Below are positions 1 through 5,041 of a stretch of 5,041 bases of DNA, piece after piece. The stretch spans positions 1 through 5,041 of the forward strand of contig VAZH01000175.1 of the NCBI GenBank assembly GCA_005884465.1. The letters run 5' to 3'. The DNA is from Alphaproteobacteria bacterium. Lineage in GTDB: Bacteria > Pseudomonadota > Alphaproteobacteria > Rhizobiales > Xanthobacteraceae. A program made the translations under genes and the position numbers. How positions within the stretch are numbered: the stretch's first letter is position 1; every line of letters begins with the position of its first letter. Below the pieces are notes generated by a model that saw only the letters and a list, made by a program, of their open reading frames with translations, searched no databases and was not told the DNA's origin.

Positions 1-657
1 TTCGTCGTCGTGTCGCGGACGGCGCTGGTCACCATGCCCATCATGTTGGCGGTATTTGCGCTGCTGCATCTGAAATGGCGAAGTATCGTGATGATATTCA
101 GCACCGCAATTGTACTGGCGGCTCTGGCATGGACGGCATCCCCTCATTTGCGGTGGACGACCGCAACGTTCCTGAGGGATTACCAGATTTACAGGGAGCT
201 AGATCAACCGACATCGATCGGCATGCGGCTGGAATTCTGGGAAAAGTCGCTGCGGTTTTTTGCCGAGGCGCCGATCATCGGACACGGTACCGGATCGACG
301 CGAGGACTTTTCGAGCAGGCCGCCACCGGTCCCAAGGTCCTCGCTGGTGGTCAGGTTGTCAGCAATCCGCATAACCAGACACTGAACGTCGCGGTGCAGT
401 GGGGCGTGGTCGGAATTGTCGTGCTATATGCGATGTGGCTGGCACATCTTTTGCTGTTCCGCGGCGAAGGGCTGGTGGCGTGGATCGGATTGCTGGTCGT
501 GGTGCAAAATATTTTCACGTCGCTGTTCAATTCTCACATATTCGATTTCACTGCGGGATGGATGTACGTGCTCGGCGTGGGCATTGCCGGCGGAATGGTG
601 CTCAAGACAGGCTCGCGCGAACCAACATCGGGGCCGCGCAATTCCGTTAAATCATGA
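1..657 (+). CDS. O-antigen ligase/polymerase (WaaL/Wzy_C family), 5'-truncated
   Basis: This is the C-terminal part of a polytopic inner-membrane protein that would join undecaprenyl-linked glycan to lipid A-core (WaaL) or polymerise repeat units (Wzy). The reading frame is open to the left edge, so the GTG at 10 is probably internal; families of this kind are usually about 400-450 residues and 218 are visible. Numbered from that GTG, hydrophobic segments lie near 4-20, 26-43, 132-149, 155-172 and 183-199. Between the second and third is a large periplasmic loop (about 44-131). The loop carries a conserved-looking Arg (GMRLEFW, R73), a GHGTGS turn (91-96) and NPHNQTLN with H121. From H121 the sequence fits the WaaL signature H[NSQ]-x9-G-x2-[GTY] exactly (HN...G132..G135). 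The motif supports the fold and the catalytic loop; ligase and polymerase cannot be separated without the N-terminus. The short polar tail (200-215) is cytoplasmic or disordered. The next gene starts about 80 bp downstream on the same strand. Confidence 0.88.
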   Translation, partial: FVVVSRTALVTMPIMLAVFALLHLKWRSIVMIFSTAIVLAALAWTASPHLRWTTATFLRDYQIYRELDQPTSIGMRLEFWEKSLRFFAEAPIIGHGTGSTRGLFEQAATGPKVLAGGQVVSNPHNQTLNVAVQWGVVGIVVLYAMWLAHLLLFRGEGLVAWIGLLVVVQNIFTSLFNSHIFDFTAGWMYVLGVGIAGGMVLKTGSREPTSGPRNSVKS

Positions 658-677
658 CGGCTGGCATGCACGCGCGA

Positions 678-696
678 GATAGGCTATCAGCAGCCT
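678..696. repeat. Small overlapping dyads in the ligase-dehydratase gap
   Basis: The 82-bp gap 658-739 contains two overlapping short inverted repeats. GATAG-G-CTATC (678-688) is a 5-bp dyad with one central base. AGGCT-atcagc-AGCCT (681-696) is a 5-bp hairpin with a 6-base loop. No T-run follows, so it does not look like an intrinsic terminator, and no convincing -35/-10 pair is visible nearby. The two structures are mutually exclusive, but stems this short are expected by chance; a regulatory role is only a possibility. Nothing else is recognisable in the gap. Confidence 0.2.
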
Positions 697-739
697 CGCA
701 ACAGCGCAGCCGCGATATTGTTTGTTACCGGTCGGCCAA

Positions 740-2674
740 ATGATGCGTTTCTCAAATCTGACCTTGCGCAACGCGTTGATTGCGGCGCACGACGCGTTGG
801 CGACTGCGCTTGCGGTGTTGGCGAGTTTCTATTTGCGTTTCGAGGGTGACGCGTTTTTCGATCGTCTGCCGCTGCTGCTGCGCATCTTGCCCTATTTCGT
901 CGCATTCAGTGTGGTGGTCTGCTACGCCTTCAATCTGACCACAACCAAATGGCGTTTCATTTCGTTGCCGGATGCGCTGAATATTTTGCGTGTGGCGACG
1001 GTGCTGACCCTCGGACTTGTGGTGCTCGACTATATTTTTGTCGCGCCCAACGTTCATGGCACGCCGGTGGCGCCGAATGTTCAAGGCGCGTTCTTTCTGG
1101 GCAAAATCACCATCGTTCTTTACTGGTTCCTGGAGGTGTTTTTCCTGAGCGCCTTGCGCTTCGCCTACCGTTATTTTCGCTATACGCGGGTGCGTCATCA
1201 CGCCAAAGCGGAGGATGCGTCCCCGACCCTTTTGGTCGGCCGCGCAGCGGACGCTGAAATTCTCCTGCGGGGAATCGAAAGCGGCGCGGTCAAACGGATC
1301 TGGCCGGTCGGCCTGTTGTCGCCGTCGAGCGCCGACCGAGGTCAGTCGATCCGGAATATACCGGTGCTGGGCGGCATCGACGATATCGAGGACGTGATTG
1401 GCGATTTCGCAAGGCGCAACAAGCCGATTGCGCGCGTGGTCATGACGCCTTCGGCGTTCGCTCCCGAGGCGCACCCGGATGCCGTTCTGATGCGGGCGCG
1501 CCGGCTCGGGTTGATCGTCAGCCGTCTACCATCGCTGGAGAGCGGAGATACGCCGCGATTGACGTCGGTCGCGGTCGAGGACCTGCTGCTACGTCCCAGC
1601 GAAAACATCGACTATGCGCGGCTGGAAGCGTTTGTGAAAAACAAGTCGGTCATCGTTACCGGCGGCGGCGGCTCGATCGGTGCGGAGATTTGCGAACGCG
1701 TCATGACGTTCGGTGCCGGCCGATTGCTGGTGATCGAGAATTCGGAACCGGCGCTCTACGCTGTGACGGAAGCGCTGGCGGCGCATCAGACCAGCGCTTT
1801 GATTGAGGGGCGGATTGCGGATATTCGCGATCGCGAACGCATGCTGCGGCTGATGAGCGAATTCAGGCCGGATATCGTGTTTCATGCCGCCGCCCTCAAG
1901 CACGTGCCGATTCTCGAACGCGACTGGAGTGAAGGGGTCAAGACCAATATTTTCGGAACGGTAAATGTCGCTGACGCGGCGTTGGCGGCCGGCGCCGAGG
2001 CGATGGTGATGATCTCGACCGACAAGGCGATCGAGCCGGTCTCGATGCTGGGTCTGACCAAGCGGTTCGCCGAGATGTACTGCCAGGCGCTCGATCACGA
2101 TCTGGCATCTTCCCTGGGCGGCAGGCCGCGGATGCGTCTGATCTCCGTGAGGTTTGGCAATGTGCTGGCGTCGAACGGGTCCGTAGTGCCGAAGTTCAAG
2201 GCCCAGATCGAAGCGGGCGGGCCGGTGACGGTCACCCACCCCGATATGGTCAGGTATTTCATGACGATCCGCGAAGCCTGCGATCTGGTGATTACGGCCG
2301 CCACGCACGCGCTGGCGCCGGTGCGTCCGGACGTTTCGGTTTACGTGCTCAACATGGGGCAGCCGGTCAAGATCGTCGATCTTGCGGAGCGCCTGATCCG
2401 GCTGTCGGGTCTGCAGCCGGGCCATGATATCGATATCGTTTTCACCGGAATGCGGCCGGGAGAACGGTTGAACGAAATCCTGTTCGCCACCGAGGAGCCG
2501 GCCATCGAGATTGGTGTGGCAGGCATCATGGCTGCCAAGCCCAATGAACCGCCGATGCTGGCCCTGCGCAAGTGGATCGCGGCGCTTGAGCAGGCGATCG
2601 CCAGGGATGACCGAGCGACCATCAAGGCCATCCTGAAGGATGCCGTGCCGGAATTCGGATCGACCGCGGCTTGA
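740..2674 (+). CDS. Membrane-anchored nucleotide-sugar 4,6-dehydratase (WbpM/PglF/CapD family)
   Basis: Predicted UDP-GlcNAc (or related) C6 dehydratase making a UDP-4-keto-6-deoxy-hexosamine precursor for O-antigen or capsule. The first ATG of an ATGATG pair is chosen as start (644 aa, close to the 665 aa of WbpM); a TTG at 722 is in frame but adds only six residues, and neither start has a clear Shine-Dalgarno sequence. The order of domains is typical: four membrane helices (about 11-34, 45-64, 82-101, 118-144), a CoA-binding-like Rossmann domain (about 160-280), then the SDR catalytic domain. The latter shows the NAD(P)-binding TGGGGSIG (307-314), FHAAALKHVP (381-390), STDKA (426-430), VRFGNVLASNGSVVP, THPDMVRYFMTI and the C-terminal GMRPGERLNE. 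In the S-(M/Y)-K triad region the sequence is P-V-S-M-L-G-L-T-K: the position four before the catalytic Lys (K441) is Leu437 rather than the Met of WbpM or Tyr of classic SDRs. The family is certain; the exact substrate is not. Confidence 0.95.
   Translation: MMRFSNLTLRNALIAAHDALATALAVLASFYLRFEGDAFFDRLPLLLRILPYFVAFSVVVCYAFNLTTTKWRFISLPDALNILRVATVLTLGLVVLDYIFVAPNVHGTPVAPNVQGAFFLGKITIVLYWFLEVFFLSALRFAYRYFRYTRVRHHAKAEDASPTLLVGRAADAEILLRGIESGAVKRIWPVGLLSPSSADRGQSIRNIPVLGGIDDIEDVIGDFARRNKPIARVVMTPSAFAPEAHPDAVLMRARRLGLIVSRLPSLESGDTPRLTSVAVEDLLLRPSENIDYARLEAFVKNKSVIVTGGGGSIGAEICERVMTFGAGRLLVIENSEPALYAVTEALAAHQTSALIEGRIADIRDRERMLRLMSEFRPDIVFHAAALKHVPILERDWSEGVKTNIFGTVNVADAALAAGAEAMVMISTDKAIEPVSMLGLTKRFAEMYCQALDHDLASSLGGRPRMRLISVRFGNVLASNGSVVPKFKAQIEAGGPVTVTHPDMVRYFMTIREACDLVITAATHALAPVRPDVSVYVLNMGQPVKIVDLAERLIRLSGLQPGHDIDIVFTGMRPGERLNEILFATEEPAIEIGVAGIMAAKPNEPPMLALRKWIAALEQAIARDDRATIKAILKDAVPEFGSTAA
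1040..1087 (+). repeat. Imperfect tandem heptapeptide repeat in dehydratase loop
   Basis: Two copies of VAPNV(H/Q)G, coded at 1040-1060 and 1067-1087 and separated by Thr-Pro, give a 27-bp period. The DNA copies match at 17 of 21 bases. All four differences are at third codon positions: three are synonymous and one changes His to Gln. By hydropathy the repeat sits in the loop between membrane helices 3 and 4, on the side predicted to be periplasmic. It looks like an old small duplication that has kept its protein sequence. Confidence 0.6.
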
Positions 2675-2722
2675 TATCACCGTTGTTTTCACCGGCCATG
2701 CGAGACCATTCGAAAGCGATTG

Positions 2723-3952
2723 ATGCAAAAGCCTGGCAAAATCGTCATCGCTAGCCAACATTACCCGCCCGATCACAGCACGACGGCGGCCATCATGTCT
2801 GCGATAGCAGGCCATCTCGCAATGGACGCGCCGGTTTTGGTGCTTTCCGGGACACCCGGGTCCAAACATGAGCCGGTCAGCTCCGGTGAACCCACCATCG
2901 TCGAAATAAAAAACAGGTTGCCCGGGAAGAGTGCGTTGATCAGGCGCGCGATCGCCGAAATCCTTTTCGTGCTACGGACATTTTTGGCGCTGCTGATGAA
3001 ATTGCAGCGCGGCGACGTCGCGCTCACGGTTACCGCCCCCTTTACGTTGCCTTATGCGGTTGTCGCCGCCGCCAAACTGAAACGCGCACGATCGGCGCTG
3101 ATCATGCATGATCTTTTTCCCGACGTCCTGGTAATGGCCGGTCTCCTGAAGCCCGAATCGATTGTGGCCCACGCAATCCGCGCCGCAAATGTGCTGATGT
3201 TTCGCGCGCTGGATGCCGTCGTCACCATTGGCCGCGACACCGAACAGCTGCTTCTGCGCTACCGGGGAGTAACGCGCGAAAAGATCTGGTTCATTCCGAA
3301 TTGGGCCACGCTGGCTCCGGCAGTTCGGCCGATTCAACCCGATAACCGTTATCGTCGCCTGCACGCCGCACGCTTCATGGTCGGCCTTTCCGGCAACCTC
3401 GGTTTTACCCACGATCCCGTGGTCGTGTTTGAGGCTGCACGATTGCTGCGGGATGATCCGGATATTCATTTCCTGCTTTCGGGCTGGGGAATAGGTTTCG
3501 ATCGGCTGAAGCAGTTGCAATCCGAAGCAAATCTTCCAAACGTCACTTTGGTCGAGCGCGTCGAGGACGAAAATCTCGAAGCGTTTCTGTTGGCCGCGAA
3601 CGTCTGGCTGATTCCCTATCGCAAGAACGTCGCCGGCGTATCGGTCCCTAGCCGGTTCTACAACCTGCTTGCGGTTGGCCGGCCTGTTATCATTATTTCC
3701 GAGCCCGATGCCGAGGCCGCGTTGACCGTAAAAGAACACCGGTTGGGCTGGGTCGTTGCGCCCGGCAGGTCTGACGAACTTGCAAAAGCCATACGTTTGG
3801 CTTTTTCAGCCGAAGATTCATTGATGGCCGAGCGAGCCGTCGCAATCGCGAAGGGCTTTGGTATCGGCCGGGCAATGTCAGGTTACACCGAATTGGTTCA
3901 TGGACTTCTGCGGGATGCGAAACGCGGGGGCGCCTCGATCAATTCAGGATGA
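2723..3952 (+). CDS. GT4 glycosyltransferase, WbuB/WcaI-like
   Basis: A 409-residue GT-B fold glycosyltransferase expected to add a sugar from a nucleotide donor to a lipid-linked glycan at the cytoplasmic face of the membrane. The N-terminal domain opens with KIVIASQHYPPDHSTTA (an acceptor-side Rossmann strand and loop) and holds a hydrophobic stretch (about 76-95) that may bind the membrane. HDLFPD (129-134) and FIPNWA (190-195) are typical of the WbuB/WcaI subgroup. The C-terminal donor domain shows GLSGNLGFTHD (222-232), LSGWG (252-256), LIPY and VSVPSRFYNLLAVGRPVI (306-323), the donor-binding segment. ATG 2723 is preferred to the adjoining in-frame TTG 2720; a weak purine run (GAAAG, 2712-2716) precedes it at suitable spacing. 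The gene lies 48 bp after the dehydratase stop, so co-transcription is likely. Its stop overlaps the convergent gene by 9 bp. WbuB relatives transfer FucNAc-type sugars, but donor and linkage cannot be read from sequence. Confidence 0.9.
   Translation: MQKPGKIVIASQHYPPDHSTTAAIMSAIAGHLAMDAPVLVLSGTPGSKHEPVSSGEPTIVEIKNRLPGKSALIRRAIAEILFVLRTFLALLMKLQRGDVALTVTAPFTLPYAVVAAAKLKRARSALIMHDLFPDVLVMAGLLKPESIVAHAIRAANVLMFRALDAVVTIGRDTEQLLLRYRGVTREKIWFIPNWATLAPAVRPIQPDNRYRRLHAARFMVGLSGNLGFTHDPVVVFEAARLLRDDPDIHFLLSGWGIGFDRLKQLQSEANLPNVTLVERVEDENLEAFLLAANVWLIPYRKNVAGVSVPSRFYNLLAVGRPVIIISEPDAEAALTVKEHRLGWVVAPGRSDELAKAIRLAFSAEDSLMAERAVAIAKGFGIGRAMSGYTELVHGLLRDAKRGGASINSG
3784..3805. terminator. Possible bidirectional terminator-like hairpin inside the glycosyltransferase gene
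   Basis: A perfect 8-bp inverted repeat, AAAAGCCA-tacgtt-TGGCTTTT, has a 6-base loop and one further T after it on the plus strand. Both strands read as A-tract, short GC stem, T-tract, the form of a bidirectional intrinsic terminator. It lies about 150 bp before the end of the rightward gene and about 140 bp beyond the stop of the leftward gene. Only leftward transcription meets it after finishing its gene, so its sensible use would be to end the minus-strand operon. The GC core is only four pairs, so it may be weak or fortuitous. Confidence 0.25.
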
Positions 3953-4987
3953 AGCAGGGCGTCGCCGTGAAAACCGGTACATGACCAGGGCCGTAGCCAA
4001 GCCCCCGGCGATCAAAAACAAAGTCCGGACCGTGGCCGACTGCGTCATGATCGACCCGACCGCCAGCACCGCAAGAGCGATGTTGAGCGCGAACACCTCG
4101 CTTACCACGCGCAACACCGCAAAGCCGTTATCGGTCGCGCGCTGATAAAAATGCGAACGATGCGCTGCCCAAAACGGTTCGCTCCTCGTCAGCCGGCGCA
4201 ACAGCGTCACGGTCGCATCCGACAAATAATATAGCGGCAGCAGCAATGCGGCGACGATTTGCTGGTTATAGGCCAGTTGCAACAAGCACCAGCCAAGCAA
4301 CAGGCCGATCGGCAAGCTGCCGACGTCTCCGAGAAAGACTTTTGCCACCGGGCGGTTGAAGGGGGCGAATCCAACCATCGCGCCGCAGAGCGCTGCGGCA
4401 ACAATGGTCGCCGATGGCGGAAACTCACCAAACCATCCGAGCACAACCATCGCCGCGGTGATCGGCACGACCTCGGCGACGGTCATCCAATCCAGCCCAT
4501 CCATGAAGTTGACCAGGTTCACAAACCAAAGGCCTGCCAGCAAAAGCAGACCGCGTTCGATCCAGAGCGGAGCGGCCGGAGCGATCCTGACATCGCCGGG
4601 CGCCGTAATGAGGATCGTGCCGACCGCGACCGCCTGCAGTATCAGTCGCGGCAGTACCGGGATGGATTTGACGTCGTCCGCAAATCCCACAATGGCCATG
4701 AACAGCGAGGCCGCGAAAATCGCGATCAGAACGTTCAAATTCACCGCATCTGCGTAAGCGACGACGGCGCACGCGACGATAAGCGTGGCGCCGATCACGG
4801 CGATGCCGGCTCCCTGTGGGGTTGGAATGCGATGCGATGACCGCGCGTTCGGTTTTGCAAGGGCATGCCGCAAAAGCCAGGGCCGGATCGCCCAGGTCAT
4901 GGCGGCCGATACCATGGCCGCAGCAACGACGGCGAGAATCGACAGGAGCAACTGCGGAATGATCATTCTGTCCAATGCGGCCGTCAT
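3944..4987 (-). CDS. Polyprenyl-phosphate N-acetylhexosamine-1-phosphate transferase, WecA/WbpL/MraY-like
   Basis: An integral-membrane enzyme of the PNPT superfamily (glycosyl transferase family 4, PF00953) that transfers a HexNAc-1-phosphate from a UDP-sugar to undecaprenyl phosphate, starting glycan assembly. The 347 residues form about ten membrane helices and carry the family landmarks in order: KPNARSSHRIPTPQGAG (45-61, first cytoplasmic loop), the Mg-binding GFADD (101-105, D104/D105), NFMDG (160-164), FLGDVGS (218-224) with D221, and AHRSHFYQR (275-283, HxxH). After NFMDG the sequence reads LDWMT where most relatives have a small residue in place of Trp. The ATG at 4987 overlaps the preceding gene's stop as ATGA, which favours this start; an ATG at 4966 with GGACAG just upstream is an alternative. 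WecA (GlcNAc), WbpL (FucNAc/QuiNAc) and WreU-type (QuiNAc) enzymes share these motifs, so the sugar is uncertain. Cell-wall MraY is less likely given length, motifs and context. Confidence 0.92.
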   Translation of the reverse strand: MTAALDRMIIPQLLLSILAVVAAAMVSAAMTWAIRPWLLRHALAKPNARSSHRIPTPQGAGIAVIGATLIVACAVVAYADAVNLNVLIAIFAASLFMAIVGFADDVKSIPVLPRLILQAVAVGTILITAPGDVRIAPAAPLWIERGLLLLAGLWFVNLVNFMDGLDWMTVAEVVPITAAMVVLGWFGEFPPSATIVAAALCGAMVGFAPFNRPVAKVFLGDVGSLPIGLLLGWCLLQLAYNQQIVAALLLPLYYLSDATVTLLRRLTRSEPFWAAHRSHFYQRATDNGFAVLRVVSEVFALNIALAVLAVGSIMTQSATVRTLFLIAGGLATALVMYRFSRRRPASS

Positions 4988-5041
4988 TCGGGAACCTGGA
5001 TCGGTGCCGAACCCTGCGCCGCTTTCTCGGCGCTCAAAATC
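4984..5041 (-). CDS. C-terminal end of an upstream gene, truncated by the window edge
   Basis: On the minus strand, an open frame enters from the right edge and ends at TGA (4986-4984). It gives a visible tail of 18 residues, ILSAEKAAQGSAPIQVPE. The stop shares the ATGA of the WecA-like start, a 4-bp overlap typical of translationally coupled genes. The tail is polar and has no diagnostic motif, so no family can be assigned from it. In related loci (wbpV-wbpL; wreQ/wreU) the neighbour is an NAD-dependent epimerase/reductase, which is a reasonable guess from context only. The frame is short and open by chance is possible, but the exact ATGA junction makes a real gene likely. Confidence 0.6.
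   Translation of the reverse strand, partial: ILSAEKAAQGSAPIQVPE

Noticed and set aside
722..739. TTG start six codons upstream of the dehydratase ATG
   Set aside because: It adds no conserved sequence and has no better ribosome binding site than the ATG pair at 740/743.
752..1474. 240-codon minus-strand frame opposite the dehydratase N-terminus
   Set aside because: Composition is dominated by Arg/Gln/His and it mirrors the membrane-helix codons of the real gene; no family resemblance.
2426..2437. Perfect 12-bp palindrome GATATCGATATC
   Set aside because: It encodes part of HDIDIV inside the dehydratase; alternating Asp/Ile codons generate such palindromes without any regulatory meaning.
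2438..2695. An 11-bp repeat GTTTTCACCGG at 2438-2448 and again at 2685-2695, the second in the gap after the dehydratase stop
   Set aside because: Two short copies, one in codons of a conserved coding region (IVFTG), with only partial similarity around them; could be chance and gives no mobile-element signature.
1589..2869. Long open frame of 426 codons on the minus strand opposite the dehydratase and the start of the glycosyltransferase
   Set aside because: It is rich in Arg, His, Gln and Asp with no hydrophobic core or motif, it runs across two well-supported plus-strand genes, and it is the usual by-product of GC-rich third positions.
2972..3739. 255-codon minus-strand frame opposite the glycosyltransferase
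   Set aside because: Antisense to a gene with clear GT4 motifs and itself without recognisable domains.
4259..4840. 193-codon plus-strand frame opposite the WecA-like gene
   Set aside because: Highly polar, low-complexity Arg/Asp/Gln/His sequence, antisense to a gene that carries all PNPT motifs.

Overview
The window is a 5 kb piece of a chromosomal polysaccharide locus, most likely O-antigen/LPS, from a moderately high-GC alphaproteobacterium. The protein sequences (a dehydratase with a TDKAIEP-VSMLGLTKR segment, a WecA-like enzyme with NFMDGLDWM) and the base composition suggest a Bradyrhizobium/Rhodopseudomonas-type member of the Nitrobacteraceae. That placement is judgement from the sequence, not a search result.

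Layout. Three genes run rightward: the C-terminal half of an O-antigen ligase/polymerase (1-657, cut by the left edge), a membrane-anchored nucleotide-sugar 4,6-dehydratase of the WbpM/PglF/CapD type (740-2674), and a WbuB/WcaI-like GT4 glycosyltransferase (2723-3952). Facing them on the minus strand is a WecA/WbpL-like polyprenyl-phosphate sugar-phosphate transferase (4987-3944). It is preceded through an ATGA stop/start overlap by the last 18 codons of another gene that enters from the right edge (5041-4984). The two convergent blocks overlap by 9 bp at their stop codons, so there is no intergenic space for a conventional terminator. Coding density is very high: the only gaps are about 82 bp (658-739) and 48 bp (2675-2722). 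No RNA gene, mobile element, integrase or CRISPR array was seen.

How the genes could work together. The dehydratase would turn UDP-GlcNAc into a UDP-4-keto-6-deoxy sugar. The truncated right-edge gene may be the partner reductase/epimerase, but too little of it is visible to tell. The WecA-like enzyme would load the first sugar-phosphate on undecaprenyl phosphate, the GT4 enzyme would add a following sugar, and the ligase-family membrane protein would polymerise the chain or transfer it to lipid A-core. This resembles the wbpV-wbpL-wbpM logic of Pseudomonas aeruginosa and the QuiNAc-initiating O-antigen system of Rhizobium etli. It is a recognisable polysaccharide system rather than an evidently new one. 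The points worth a second look are a Leu at the usual catalytic Met/Tyr position of the dehydratase, a small tandem duplication in one of its loops, the overlapping convergent ends, and a terminator-like hairpin inside the glycosyltransferase gene.
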